64,000 nucleotides of DNA from Nipponacmea schrenckii (GCA_030562195.1 CM060199.1:26246338-26310337); one strand, 5' to 3'; counted from the first letter of the stretch, positions 10,274 through 23,489 are shown. The notes: generated by a model from the letters alone, not told the origin. Translations and numbers: made by a program.

Positions 10274-13022
10274 ATCATTAAATCATGGAGAAAACAATTG
10301 TTAAGATAGCCATCAGCAAGTAGGCATATAGTTGGGGGAAAAAATACCCGTGTAACAGGAAGTATGCTTATGTTAATGAAAGATTACCAAGAATCATCCT
10401 TCGAAAAGTCTTAAAATCTGATGCTGATTTAAAATTTTCGTCTAGACCATTCCATAAAATTGATCCTTTGTATTTAATACTTTGTTTAATCAAATTGATT
10501 CGTGGTTTTTGCACCACAAGTTTTAAAATTTATGCTAGAATAAGGCGTCTGTTTATAGCTAAAGAGGCTTGAAAGGTAGGAAGGAGACAAGTTGTTCAGA
10601 GTTTTAAACATAAATTTATACGAATTAAAATTATGCTTGGTTTTAATGTAAAAAATATTAAGCCTTTTAAGATTCAGTGACAAATCAGTTTTTTTAGAAC
10701 CAAGAATTAATTTAAAAGCAATTTTTTGTTGCCTGTGTAAAATATCGGCCGATGCCATGTCGTGCGGATCCCCAATAATCCAAATATGGTTGAAAGTGAC
10801 ATTTATAAAAAATAGATCTATATTTTTCAGGCATGATCTTTCTTAACTGTCGCAGTTGAAATAACTTAGTATTTAAAATTTTAGCAACCAACTTTACGTG
10901 CGGAGTCCCTGAGAGATTTTGATTCACAGTAACACCTAGTAATTTAAAGTTTTCAACTTGTTCAATAAATTGATTATTAAGTTCAATTGATAAATCTGAT
11001 GAATATTTTCTTTTTTTGAGAATTGTAATTAACATACATTTGGTCTTATTTTCATTTAAAATCATGACATTAAAGGAACACCTGTTTAAGATTGCATCAG
11101 TATCTTCTTGCAATTTTAATTGTATGTCAGTAACCGATTAACCAGAAGTATAAATCGTAGTATCATCCGCAAAAAGATCACAGTTAGAGTTAATATGAAA
11201 TGGCAAATCATTAATATAAAGATTAAACAACAAGGGACCTAAAATTGATCCTTGTGGTACTCCATACTTTATACTGCGAGAAGACAAAGAGTTCCATTGA
11301 CGTAACAACGCTGAGTAGTACGATTCGACAAGTAACAATTTATGAAGGTTATTAATGCATTCGAAAAATTGTATAGTTTTAGTTTTTCAATAATTATCTC
11401 ATGGGAAATCAAATCAAATGTTTTTGTAAAATAAAAAAAAAAATATAGAACCAACCATAAGATTATTATTTACTGCATCATAAACGTTTTCAATTATGTT
11501 AGTCAGAGCTGTTTGACAAGAACTATTAGACCAAAAACCCAGATTGGTGCGAATACAATAACTTATTATTTTTTAAAGAAATTATTTATGTTTTTTGAAT
11601 AATGTCTTTCAAGTGGTTTAGATACACTAGATAATACAGAAATTGGTCTATAATTATTAGGATCAGATTTAGCGCCGGATTTATAGAGTGGTAAAACTTT
11701 TGCTTCTTTGAATTTATCAGGAAATATATTTGCATAAAAGCATAGATTATATATATGTGTCAAAGGACCACTTAACGTAAAAGCACCATATTTGAGAAAT
11801 GGGGATTTAATTTATCTAAACCAGCATTTTTGGTTGCATTTAACAAAGACAACTGTTTAAAAACTTCATATTTGTTAATGTAGGGAATCGAACATTCTTC
11901 ATTAGAATTTAACTTAGAAGTGACAAATTCTTCTATTTTATTTACGTAATAATTTTTATCAATATTTCTATGAACATGCTTTTGATTAATCAATTTGGAT
12001 GCAATATTTGAAAAATGATCATTGACTACCTCGGGTTCTAAAGGAATCAGATTAGTTGAATTATTAGCCTTATTAGTTAAGGAGTTGATAACTTTCCAGA
12101 TATGTTTTGAGTTTTTCTGATCTGAAGCGAGTTTTATGTTAAACTGCTTTTTGGCTTTATCGATCATTTTAATGACCAAATTTCTACACTTCCGATATTC
12201 ATCATCTTTGCCTTTCTTTTTCAAACCGTCTCTTATGCGCATTAATTTTAAAATTTCAGAGTCTAACAATGGTGACTGTATTTCATTTTTGACACGTTTT
12301 AATTTTAATGGTGCATGGGTATCAATTATTGGCTGGATAATATTATACCAAGATTCTAACGCAATATTGGTGTCAGATTTAGTATAAATTTTATCAAAAG
12401 GGGCTGTTGCAAGATCATTATTAAACAAACCTACATCAAAAAGTTTCATACTCCGGTAGTAAATATAAAAAGCTAAGGTTTTGGAATATGTGCGCCTTTT
12501 TTATTCCAGGTAATACAAGTTGGGTAGTGATCAGATAAACCATATACCGGGACATTTTCTTCAGTTGTATTACTTTCATTCGAAACGATACATGATCAAT
12601 GATAGTGGAAAATGTTTAAGTTACTCGAGTAGGAACTTTTATAATTTGTTTTAAACTATATAGAGACAGTAAATTATTCCAATTTTAATTTTTTTTCCCT
12701 TTGACACATCAATATTAATATCACCTAACACAATAATTTCTTTTTTTTCGTTCCAAACCTTTTCAGTCATTTTAGCAAATGAGTCAACCAGCATTTATTA
12801 GAATTCGGGTGCCTTAAAAAAATATTAATAAGGGTTTATGTTTAGTGAGATTTATTTCAATCCAAATTGCTTCTATATCATTCGATTCTAAATCGTCCCG
12901 TCTCCTACAATTTAAATGTTCTTTAACAAAAAGTAGAAGTCCAGCTGAACTATTATTAAACTTATTTTTTTGAAATGGCAAGTGAAAACCTGAAGTACTG
13001 AAATATTTAGTTGGTACAAACA
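10274..13022 (-). mobile_element. CR1-like element B2, 5'-truncated
   Basis: Minus-strand CR1-B copy in the left arm. It begins within the endonuclease domain at 13022 and runs to the 3' UTR, where a TTAA at 10270 is occupied by the Kolobok-like copy. The last 50 or so bases of the element (compare 18164-18208) are missing here. Matching sequence is found beside the complete transposon at 49446-49505. Confidence 0.85.
10368..13022 (-). pseudogene. CR1-B2 ORF2: endonuclease end plus reverse transcriptase, many frameshifts
   Basis: ORF2 in at least six frame segments. Endonuclease remnants lie at 13022-12450, the linker and fingers at 12449-11772, NYRPISVLSSVSKPLERHYS at 11763-11566, the FDLISHEI palm at 11454-11269, [20 protein letters not shown] plus catalytic FADDTT at 11338-11138, and the thumb at 11113-10486. 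The terminal stop is at 10368-10370. Frame breaks include extra A/T bases in homopolymers. No intact product is possible. Confidence 0.8.
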
Positions 13023-13389
13023 TGGGAAATGTATATTGACTGGAACGCCAAGTCAGGTCTACTTCCGCTTCAATTTATGGTTAGGAGAATTTGACACTCC
13101 ACATGCATGACTTACTTCCGGTGTAGTATAAATAGATAGCGCTAAACAATAACAACAGCGATAAATCGATATTCATCAATGAAAATTAACATCTGCAACT
13201 TTTAAAATTGTGTCACGGTTTTCTATAATATGTTTTTTTTTAAATATGGTGTTTTTTTTATAAAATATAAGTGATATAATTATGAAGAGAAGTTGGGTTG
13301 GTAATCTACTGATACTAGATAGGCCTACGTCCACTGTCTACTGTCACTACTGAGTGTCTGATGAATCTGAACTAACACAAATAGAAAAT

Positions 13390-13516
13390 ATGGGTTGTGA
13401 TAATTGCTGTATAATTGGTTGTTCAGCAAGTCGTATAAGACATAAAGGGTTTTAAATTTTTTCCACCCATCAAATGTCCAAAACATCCTGAATGGCTTAA
13501 AGAATTTTGTAAATTG
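13390..13516 (+). pseudogene. THAP-like exon, left arm
   Basis: Short exon-like ORF beginning ATG GGT TGT. It encodes CCIIGCSASRIRHKG, the first Cys pair of a THAP-type finger, then after a break the stretch KFFPPIKCPKHPEWLKEFC with the Pro and Trp expected of the fold. One extra T in a TTTT run near 13453 shifts the frame. In the mirror copy the exon ends at a GTAAGA donor; here the identity stops exactly there and a few codons later a TGA appears. It could be the first exon of a THAP gene or of another THAP transposon; the rest is not visible. Confidence 0.5.
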
Positions 13517-13702
13517 ATGAAAGCCTTGTATTGATGTTATGCATCAGTTTATATTTTCTTTTTTAAGTTGCAGTTATTGTTTAGTTAAGCCAAAGTCTCC
13601 ATAGCCATGATATATTGTATGCCTGGTATTCTTTTGTTGGTGATATTTTTTTTAGAAATATTGGTTTTAAAAAAAGATGGTAACATATATTTACACAAAT
13701 TT

Positions 13703-13850
13703 TAGAAAAACTTTCACTAGATTGTGTGCTCATAAATTAGAAGTTGAAACAGGAAGGTACAGGCAAATTAACTATAAAGAAAGAGTTTGTTCATGTGATG
13801 ATACTAAAAATTCATCAAGCAAAGCAATTTCCCAAATAAAAAATCTTGTT
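13703..13850 (+). pseudogene. LINE fragment, ORF2 C-terminus with zinc knuckle start
   Basis: A short plus-strand reading with FRKTFTRLCAHKLEVETGRY followed by ERVCSCDDT, the region just before and into the C-terminal zinc knuckle of LINE ORF2 proteins such as the one at 7025-7170. No more of the element is recognisable. It lies in the spacer of the inverted repeat. Confidence 0.5.
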
Positions 13851-14087
13851 TGAAGTCAGGAGCAAAAAAGTATAGTAGTGGACTCATGTGAGAGGACCAT
13901 GGTTTATCATGTGCAACAAAGTTATTATTCAAATAATATTCCTTGTTTCCTTTCAATTCTGTACATCTTATTGATAATATATTTAAAAAAACCTTCATTG
14001 TTTATATCATTTAACATCAAATGAATTGCTCTTCTAATAATTAATAAATTACTTACAGAATTATAAAGTATTGTGTTATTTCATTAT

Positions 14088-14610
14088 ATACGCCCACATT
14101 ATAAGGTTTGAATGAAACATTTCTGTGATCATTTATATTAATGAGATCTTGGACAAGTTTGATAGTGATGATTTTTGGTAAACATTTTTGGATTTTTTTG
14201 CCCTTGACTTGGTCGAAATCCATCAGAATAGACTTTTGAACACAATAGAGACAACAGTTTTCATCTGATTGAATGGAATTTGGTTGTGGTCGTTGAAGTC
14301 AGAACGAGGCGAAATTGGCTTGTGATTGCGATACACAATGCAGTTTTCATCTGATTTGAGTGATATTTGATGTGATCATTTATCGATGAACTATTTTGAG
14401 TTATTGCCCTTGACTTAGTTCAAACACATGATAATTAGCTAGTAACTGCAATAGAGACTAGGTTTCATCTGATTTGAATTAAATTTGGTGTGAACAATTA
14501 TATTGATGATTGGATTAGACCTAGATAATGTTAGGTTAGAGTTTATGCTGTGTTAAAACAGACATAAAGAAGGCATATCTTGCTAGGCAACCGCTTGTTT
14601 TTTTCTGAAA
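14088..14610 (+). repeat. Degenerate 160-bp tandem-repeat element (pearl-like)
   Basis: Opens with TATACGCCCACAT, the hairpin start of the elements at 24388, 36961 and 42985. It continues with three or so degenerate units containing the phrases GTTTTCATCTGATT and GAGTTATTGCCCTTGACTT. It ends near a degenerate CTTGCTAGGCAA. It is an older, short member of that family, in the inverted-repeat spacer. Confidence 0.6.
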
Positions 14611-14878
14611 ATTTTACAATACAACTGAAATAAATGAACCAATAACAGAATATTTTTCCCCAAGCCCTATGTTTCTACAAATTATTAAACATAAATTCAC
14701 CATGTCTGGAAACACATTTCTATTCTGGAAAGAAAAAGTGAAAAGCAATATCTGAGAAAACAATTATCTTACTACTTACTACTATCTGCTGTAATAGGCC
14801 TAAGGCATTCTGGAGTAAAATGCCTTGAGAAAACTGTCAGTTTCTCCAATTTTAATTCATCTTTCCTGGTGGATCTTA

Positions 14879-17800
14879 CAATTTACATAATTCTTTAAGC
14901 CATTCAGGATGTTTTGGACATTTGATAGGTGGAAAAAACTTAAACCTTTATGTCTTATACGACTTGCTGAACAACCAATTATACAGCAATTATCACAACC
15001 CATATTTTCTATTTGTGTTAGTTCAGATTCATCAGACACTCAGTAGTGACAGTAGACAGTGGACGTAGGCCTATCTAGTATCAGTAGATTACCAAGCCCA
15101 AGTTCATCTTCATAATTATATCACTTATATTTTATAAAAAAACACCATATTTATAAGTTTAATAATAACATATTATAGAAAACCGTGACACAATTTTAAA
15201 AGTTGCAGATGTTAATTTTCATTGATGAATATCGATTTATCGCTGTTGTTATTGTTTAGCGCTATCTATTTATACTACACCGGAAGTAAGTCATGCATGT
15301 GGAGTGTCAAATTCTCCTAACCATAAATTGAAGCGGAAGTAGACCTGACTTGGCGTTCCAGTCAATATACAGTTCCATGTTTGTACCAACTAAATATTTC
15401 AGTACTTCAGGTTTTCACTTGCCATTCAAAAAATAAGTTTAATAATAGTTCAGCTGGACTTCTACTTTTTGTTAAAGAACATTTAATTTGTAGGAGACGG
15501 GACGATTTAGAATCGAATGATATAGAAGCAATTTGGATTGAAATAAATCTCACTAAACATAAACCCTTATTAATATGTTGCATTTATAGGCACCCGAATT
15601 CTAATAAATGCTGGTTAGACTCATTTGCTTAAATGACTGAAAAGGTTTGGAACGAAAATAAAGAAATTATTGTGTTAGGTGATATTAATACTGATGTGTC
15701 AAATGGAAAAAATTAAAATTGGAATAATTTACTGTCTCTATATAGTTTTAAAACAAATTATAAAAGTTCCTACTCGAGTAACTTAAACATTTTCCACTAT
15801 CATTGATCATGTTATCGTTTCGAATGAAAGTAATATAACTGAAGTTAATGTCCCGGTATATGGTTTATCTGATCACTACCCAACTTGTATTACCTGGAAT
15901 TAAAAAAAGGCGCACATATTCCAAAACAAAAGCATGTTTATATTTACTACCGGAGTATGAAACATTTTGATGTAGGTTTGTTTAATAATGATCTTGCAAC
16001 AGCCCCCTTTTGATAAAAATTTATACTAAATCTGACCCCAATATTGCGTTAGAATCTTGGTATAATATTATCCAGCCAATAATTGATACCCATGCACCAT
16101 TAAAGTTAAAAACGTGTCAAAAATGAAATAAAGTCACCATGGTTAGGACTCTGAAATTTTAAAATTAATGCGCATAAGAGACGGTTTGAAAAAGAAAGGC
16201 AAAGATGATGAATATCGGACATGTAGAAATTTGGTCATTAAAATGATCGATAAAGCCAAAAAGCAGTTTAACATAAAACTCGCTTTAGATCAGAAAAAAC
16301 TCAAAACATATCTGGAAAGTTATCAACTCCTTAACTAATAAGGCTAATAATTCAACTAATCTGATTCCTTTAGAACCCGAGGTAGTCAATGATCATTTTT
16401 CAAATATTGCATCCAAATTGATTAATCAAAAGCATGTTCATAGAAATATTGATAAAAGTTATTACGTAAATAAAATAGAAGAATTTGTCACTTCTAAGTT
16501 AAATTCTAATGAAGAATGTTCGATTCCCTACATTAACAAATATGAAGTTTTTTAAACAGTTGTCTTCGTTAAATGCAACCAAAAGTGCTGGTTTAGATAA
16601 AATTAAATCCCCTATTTCTCAAATATGGTGCTTTTACGTTAAGTGGTCCTTTGACACATATATATAAATCTGTGCATTGATGCAAATATATTTCCTGATA
16701 AATTCAAAGAAGCAAAAGTTTTACCACTCTATAAATCCGGCGCTAAATCTGATCCTAATAATTATAGACCAATTTTCTGTATTATCTAGTGTATCTAAAC
16801 CACTTGAAAGACATTATTCAAAACATATAAATAATTTCTTAAATAATAATAAGTTATTGTATTCGCACCAATCTGGTTTTAGGTCTAATAGTTCTTGTCA
16901 AACAGCTCTGACTAACATAATTGAAAACGTTTATGATGCAGTAAATAATAATCTTATGGTTGGTTCTATTTTTTTTTTTTTTTTTGATTTTACAAAAACA
17001 TTTGATTTGATTTCCCATGAGATAATTATTGAAAAACTAAAACTATACAATTTTTCGAATGCATTAATAACCTTCATAAATTGTTACTTGTCGAATCGTA
17101 CGTTGTTACTCAGCGTTGTTACGTCAATGGAACTCTTTCGTCTTCTTGCAGTATAAAGTATGGAGTACCACAAGGATCAATTTTAGGTCCCTTGTTGTTT
17201 AATCTTTATATTAATGATTTGCCATTGCATATTAACTCTAACTGTGATCTTTTTGCGGATGATACTACGATTTATACTTCTGGTAAATCGGTTACTGACA
17301 TACAATTAAAATTGCAAGAAGATACTGATGCAATCTTAAACAGGTGTTCCTTTAATGTCATGATTTTAAATGAAAATAAGACCAAATGTATGTTAATTAC
17401 AACTTCTCAAAAAAAGAAAATATTCATCAGATTTATCAATTGAACTTAATAATCAATTTATTGAACAAGTTGAAAACTTTAAATTACTAGGAGTTACTGT
17501 GAATCTCTCATGGACTTCGCACGTAAAGTTGGTTGCTAAAATTTTAAATACTAAGTTATTTCAACTGCGACAGTTAAGAAAGATCATGCCTGAAAAATAT
17601 AGATCTATTTTTTATAAATGTCACTTTCAACCATATTTGGATTATTGTTCAACTATTTGGGATTCGCACGACATTGCATCGGCCGATATTTTACACAGGC
17701 AACAAAAATTGCTTTTAAATTAATTCTTGGTTCTAAGTATAATACTGATTTGTCACTGAATCTTAAAAGGCTTAATATTTTTGACATTAAAACCAAGCAT

Positions 17801-18159
17801 AATTTTAATTCGTATAAATTTATGTTTAAAACTCTGAACAACTTGTCTCCTTCCTACCTTTCAAGCCTCTTTAGCTATAAACAGACGCCTTATTCTAGCA
17901 TAAATTCAAAACTTGTGGTGCAAAAACCACGAATCAATTTGATTAAACAAAGTATTAAATACAAAGGATCAATTTTATGGAATGGTCTAGACGAAAATTT
18001 TAAATCAGCATCAGATTTTAAGACTTTTCGAAGGATGATTCTTGGTAATCTTTCATTAACATAAGCATACTTCCTGTTACACGGGTATTCTTTTCACCAA
18101 CTATAGGCTTACTTGCTGATGGCTATCTTAACAATTGTGTTTCTCCATGATTTAATGAT
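14879..18159. repeat. Right arm of large inverted repeat
   Basis: 3.28-kb arm mirroring 10274-13516. It keeps CR1-B3 with its full 3' end; beyond TTAA at 18160-18163 the homology continues on the far side into 18164-18615, which pairs with 49085-49505. This arm therefore represents the locus before transposon insertion. Confidence 0.9.
14880..15003 (-). pseudogene. THAP-like exon, right arm, with splice donor
   Basis: Mirror copy of the exon at 13390-13516: ATG at 15003, a CCIIGCSASRIRHKG stretch, then the Pro/Trp region, ending at a GTAAGA donor (14879-14874). One G is missing from a GGG run near 14943, so the frame breaks at the same place as in the left arm but by the opposite kind of indel. 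A functional ancestor with an intact frame is easy to infer. No downstream exon is seen in the spacer. Confidence 0.5.
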
Positions 18160-18208
18160 TTAAGTAATTTATTAATTTTATTTTTCCCTTTCTCACAGGT
18201 ATATCACC
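15376..18208 (+). mobile_element. CR1-like element B3, 5'-truncated, complete 3' end
   Basis: Plus-strand CR1-B copy. It has the same 5' truncation as B2 because the pair arose by inverted duplication. ORF2 pieces: endonuclease from 15376, RT fingers 16560-16860, palm with [10 protein letters not shown] and FADDTT at 17157-17270, thumb 17499-17723, and a final segment ending at the stop 18062-18064. The 3' UTR contains TGATTTAATGATTTAAG and ends about 18208 with CTCACAGGTATATCAC, the point after which B3 and B4 flanks differ. Numerous frameshifts. Confidence 0.8.
18160..18163. other. Empty TTAA target site
   Basis: TTAA in the 3' UTR of CR1-B3. Its left side (ATGATTTAATGAT) equals, on the other strand, the sequence right of the transposon end at 10269. 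Its right side (GTAATTTATTAATTT) equals the sequence left of the transposon start at 49506. It is the unoccupied version of the site hit by the Kolobok-like element. Confidence 0.85.
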
Positions 18209-18615
18209 ACCAACAATTCTATTTTGGCCTAACTTGAACCATTTTGCAAATCTAAAATATTACTGTCGGGGGATGAGTAAACATCCTTAAAGCTGGTCTT
18301 GAGCATGGACAAATCCTACCTCCCCCTCCATAGAAAATAAGAACATAGTAGTGTTGTTCAATTAGTCGAAAAACAGTACACTTCTGTGTTTAACGAGATT
18401 TATACACCTTTATTATCATAAAATTTTTAATTTTATTTTAATTCTAAATTTTAAAATTTAAAACCCAAATTTTAGGGGATTTATTTTAGAAATTTCTACC
18501 CCAATTTTAGGGGTTCCATCGTTCAAAGATAAATCCCGATTTCCCTATCCCCTATTAACCCTAATTTTATGCAAAATTGGGGGGTGAAAGGGATTCAAAG
18601 ATGCATGCCGCAGTT
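18209..18615 (+). repeat. Flank shared in inverse orientation with 49085-49446
   Basis: AT-rich non-coding sequence downstream of CR1-B3. Its reverse complement, with moderate divergence, lies at 49085-49446 next to the complete DNA transposon. Shared landmarks are the CTACCTCCCCCTCC block and a region of short phrases about TTTTA with GGGG. It contains no ORF and is the outer part of the inverted-repeat arm. Confidence 0.8.
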
Positions 18616-19379
18616 TAACTGTTTAATAATAAACCTCCTCATCAACAGAAAAACAAAAATACTATATCAGGCAAAATTGGGGCTGGCGTAGCCTTATGCA
18701 AGTGTCACAAGAATTCTTTTCGTTTTAACACACAGTAGTTTCGAACCATGGTTTTGTTTGTGTAGTCCTTTTGGGTTTTTGATTTGGATTAATTTTCACT
18801 GTTTTGCTGATATTGACTGATCTGGCACTGTTTCGCCAATTTCTGTACAAATGTCAGCGACAATTTTTGGTTTATGTAAAATGAATCAAGCAGTTCCAGT
18901 TTGGATTTCACAGGTAATATGTTTATTCCATCACTAAACGATGTAGCCAGTTTTGGATCCCAAGTAGTTTTCGTGTATGTATTGTTTGTTGCATCGTCTT
19001 CTTTCACTTAGACGTTTCGTCGCATTTGTTTTAAAGTGAATGCTATTCCATTGTGCTTATCAGATAATAATGGGTCGTAATCACATACTGAGAAATGCTG
19101 TATATCACAAATTACAGTAGGATTGACAATCACATAATCATATCCGCCCCACAGCGACCGTTAGCTAGGCATATTCCAACGTTTTTAAAATAGTTCAATA
19201 TGACGTTTGCCATATTTATTTACGGTGAAACAATATGTGATATACCTGTGAGAAAGGGGAAACTAAAATGAATAAATAACTTGAATCATTAAATCACGGA
19301 GAAACACAATTGTTAGGTTATTAGTAAGTAAGCCTATAGTTGGTGAACAGAATACCTGTGTAACAGGAAGTATGCTTAT

Positions 19380-22025
19380 GTTAAGGAAAGATTACCATTC
19401 CCCCAAATTTAAAATTGATCCAAAATTTTTTAAATTTAAAAAAACCTTTTTTTTGTTTAATCAAATTGATTTGTGGTTTTTGCACCACAAGTTTTGAATT
19501 TATGCTAGAATAATTTATACGAATTAAAATTATGCCTGGTTTTAATGTCAAAAATATTAAGCCTTTTAAGATTCAGTGACAAATCAGTATCGTACTTAGA
19601 ACCAAGAATTAATTTAAAAGCACTTTTTTGTTGCCTATGTAAAATATCGGCCGATGCAATGTCGTGCGAATCCCAAATAGTTGAACAATAATCCAAATAT
19701 GGTTGAAAGTGACATTTATAAAAAATAGATCTATATTTTTCAGGCATGATCTTTCTTAACTGTCGCAGTTGAAATAACTTAGTATTTAAATTTTAGCAAC
19801 GAACTTTACGTGCGGAGTCCATGAGAGATTTTGATTCACAGTAACTCCTAGTAATTTAAAGTTTTCAACTTGTTCAATAAATTGATTATTTAGTTCAATT
19901 GATAAATCTGCTGAATATCTTCTTTTTTGAGCAGTTGTAATTGACATACATTTGGTTTTATTTTCATTTGAAATTATGACATTAAAAGAACACCATCAGT
20001 ATCTTCTTGCAATTTTAATTGTATGTGCGTAACCGATTTACCAATAGTATAAATCGTACTACATGTATCATCCACAAAAAGATCACAGTTAGAGATAATA
20101 TGCAACGGTAAATCAATTTAAAATAAAGATTAAACAACAAGCGACCTAAAATTGATCCTTATGGTACTCCATTCTTTATACTGCGAGAAGACGAAAGCGT
20201 CCATTGACGTAACAACGCTGGGTATGATTCGATAAGTAACAATTTATGATGGTTATTAATGCATTCGAAAAATTGTATAGTTTTACTTTTTCAATAATTA
20301 TCTCATGGGAAATCAAATCAAATGCTTTTGTAAAATCAAAGAAAATAGAACTAACCATAAGATTATTATTTACTGCATCAGAAACGTTATAAATTATGTT
20401 AGTCAGAGCTGTTTGACAAGAACTATTAGACCTAAAACCAGATTGGTGCGAATACAATAACTTATTATTATTTAAGAAATTATTTATATGTTTTGAATAA
20501 TGTCTTTCAAGCGGTTTAGATACACTAGAAAATACAGAAATTGGTCTATAATTATAAGGGTCAGATTAAGCGCCAGATTGAAACAGTGGTAAAATTTTTG
20601 CTTCTTTAAATTTATCAGGAAATATATTTGCATCGATGCATAGATTATATAATATATGTGTCAAGGGACCACTTAACGTAAAAGCACTATATTTGAGAAA
20701 TAGGGGATTTAATTTATGCAAACAAGCACTTTTGGTTGCATTTAACGAAGACAACTGTTTAAAAACTTCATATTTGTTGAAGTGGGGAATCGAACATTCT
20801 TCATAAGAACTTCTAGTTTATTTACGCATTAACTTTTATCAATATTTCTATTAACATGCTTTTGATTAATCAATTTGGATGCAATATTTGAAAAATGATC
20901 ATTGACTACCTCGGGTTCTAAAGGAATCAGATAAGTTGAATTATTAGCCTTATTAGTTAAGGAGTTGATAACTTTCCAGATATGTTTTGAGTTTTTCTGA
21001 TCTGAAGCAAGTTTTATGTTTAACTGTTTTTGGCTTTATCGATCATTTTAATGACCAAATTCCTACACTTTCGATATTCCTCATCTTTGCCTTTCTTTTT
21101 CAAACCGTCTCTAATGTGCATTAAATTTAAAATTTCAGAGTCTAACCAGGGTGACTTTATTTCATTTTTGACACGTTTTAACTTTAATGGAGCATGGGTA
21201 TCAATTATTGGCTGGATAATATTATACCAAGATTCTAACGCAATATTGGGGTCAGATTTAGTATAAATTTTATCAAAAGGGGCTGTTGCAAGATCATTAT
21301 TAAATAAACCCCAATGTGTCATACTCCGGTAGTAAATATAAACATGTTTAGGTTTTGGAATATGTGCGCCTTTTTTATTCCAGGTAATACAAGTTAGGTA
21401 GTGATCAGAAAAACCATATACCGGGACATTAACTTCAGTTATATTACTTTCATTCGAAACGATAACATGATCAATGATAGTGGAAGATGTTTTAGTTACT
21501 CGAGTAGGAAGTTTTATAATTTGTTTTAAACTATATAAAGACAGTAAATTATTCCAATTTGAATTTTTTCCATTAGACACATCCATTTTAAAATCACCTA
21601 ACACAATAATTTCTTTATTTTCGTTCCACACCTTTTCAGTCATTTGAGTCTAACCAGCATTTATTAGAATTCGGGTGCCTATAAATGCAACATATTAATA
21701 AGGGTTTATGTTAAGTGAGATTTATTTCAATCCAAATTGCTTCTATACCAAGAGATTCTAAATATTCCCGCCTCCTACAATTTAAATGTTCTTTAACAAA
21801 AAGTTAAGCTGAACTATTATTACACTTATTTTTTAGAAATGACAAGTGAAAACCTGGAGTACTGAAATATTTAGTTGGTACAAACGAATTGAGTGAGTGA
21901 GTTTCAGATAAACCAAAATTGTCAAAATTTGAAATAAGTTTGCAAATTTGAGTCTTTTTATTTACCACATGGCAAACATTTAAGTGGCCAATATGAAGAC
22001 CCCGCTCTTTTAAAAAGTTATACAT
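19380..22025 (-). pseudogene. CR1-B4 ORF2: endonuclease plus reverse transcriptase, broken
   Basis: Endonuclease: ERGLHIGHLNVCHVVNK near the start, then VLGDFKMDVSN (21615), IIDHVIVSNES and FSDHYLTCITWNKKG; in the third motif an Asp-Ile of the family has become Asp-Phe. RT: fingers at 20754-20566, NYRPIS about 20550, NQSGFR-like SHQSGFRSNSS and FFDFTKAFDLISHEI at 20457-20176, then [11 protein letters not shown] and catalytic codons in other frames around 20050-20170, and thumb at 19747-19505. It has several frameshifts and an internal stop. Confidence 0.75.
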
Positions 22026-22095
22026 ATTATATGGTTTAAAACAAATTAGTAAGATAGACGTCTGGCTGTTGCTGAAAGTGAATTTAAAATGCAAT

Positions 22096-23489
22096 TCAAT
22101 GCCTGTGGGTATATTTTAAAGGATAAATAAAAGGACTAGATTTTCTGTTCTGTCTGACAACCGAATCTACAACGACATGAGATAAAATATTAGTTCCAAA
22201 ATTATTTAAAGGAATACCATCTTGCACTAAAACATCACGTGGGGACCTACAAATGAAAGAATCGTAAATATTAATGACATCTATTGTCATGACAAAACTG
22301 CCGTAGAAAATAGTTAAATTTGTGGCACCGTATCTGGAAATTAAAAGGGTTAATTCGAGGGATTACAGAACATACAAAAATATTAATATCGTTATAGTTA
22401 GTTAGTAGTTTCTTCAATAAATTCTTATAGTCATTTACATATTGTTGAAAAGTTGCTAATTTCTTGCTTATGTCATAAGCTGATTGTCGCTGATTGTCGT
22501 TCCACTGTGTTGGTATCGATGACACATAATTGTCCTAAGTTGTCTGATAGTCGTAACGAAGAAAGGGACTTCACGAGAGAACTTTCAATTACTAAGGTTT
22601 CGGCACACGCGATGGATCTTTGAATGGGCCGAGTTGTAAAATTATGGGTTGACTTGGTTGCTTTAGTTGACTTCTTAAGGTTTTGCTTCTTTATAAGTTC
22701 ATTTACTTTATCAAAATTTATAGGTGGAGTAGGTTTAACAGTGGGAACTGGAACAGGTATCGGAGCTGAGACCGCAGACAGTTTTTTGGTTAACTCATTG
22801 ATTTGATCCGAGAGTCGTAAAAATTTCCATTGAAATCTTCTCTATGGCGGCTTCGCACTTTGATTTTCAGTTGAACTACAGAAAGGAAAATCAGTTTGTA
22901 CACTTACACAGGTATTTAGTTCACAAGTTTGAGTTCCGGCAGTAGAAAACCTTTGGCTTACACTAGGCACAGAAATCTTGTCCAGATCGTAACTTTTTTC
23001 AAGATTAGATGGAATAAACTTAGAAAACACAATCTCGATCCATCTGGAACAGTCTGTACCCTGAACATGGAGTTTATTTTTCTTTTTGTAAAATGTTAAC
23101 GTACTTAATTGATTAGAAGGAGACAAAGACGAATCAAAAGTTGGCCATTTAAAAAGTCATCCTTAAATAAGGAATACCGGTCCGAACAAAACTGAAGTAT
23201 AAGTCTGTACGTTTCGTCCTTATTAAATGAAATAACTATAGATTTAGTATAATGTGTCTAGTCTGCAATGTCAAAATTAAAATCTGGATGTTTCAAAATA
23301 AAGTTTTTCCTTTTCAAGACTTAAAATGCTGGTTGATGTTGTTAAGGTCTTGGTCTGTTGAGATGGAGTTGAATAGTTTGATCTTGTAGAATTTAGATGT
23401 GGAAAGTCTATTTCACTTTCCCTGTCAAAGTCAGAGTCTGAGAAATTACTTAGGAAAATGTTCAGTTCCTTCGAAATACTGTCATCCAT
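22096..23489 (-). pseudogene. CR1-B4 ORF1
   Basis: ORF1 of the B family from the ATG at 23489: acidic Ser-rich N-terminus, a conserved block with GTDCSRWIEIVFS (23126-22842), a helical and proline-rich region, and the esterase end (22525-22271). Part of the SGNH core, including the SVGGND block kept in B1, has been lost near 22480-22500. Frames are broken by an in-frame TAG after FDIAD and by small indels. Confidence 0.65.

Larger units (their letters stand above)
10274..13516. repeat. Left arm of large inverted repeat
   Basis: 3.24-kb arm that is the reverse complement of 14879-18159, with scattered base differences and small indels. It contains CR1-B2 (10274-13022), then non-element sequence with a THAP-like exon. 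The outer edge is the TTAA site carrying the Kolobok-like copy 1. The inner edge is at 13516, where this arm reads ATGAAAGCC and the other arm continues into a GTAAGA splice donor. Confidence 0.9.
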
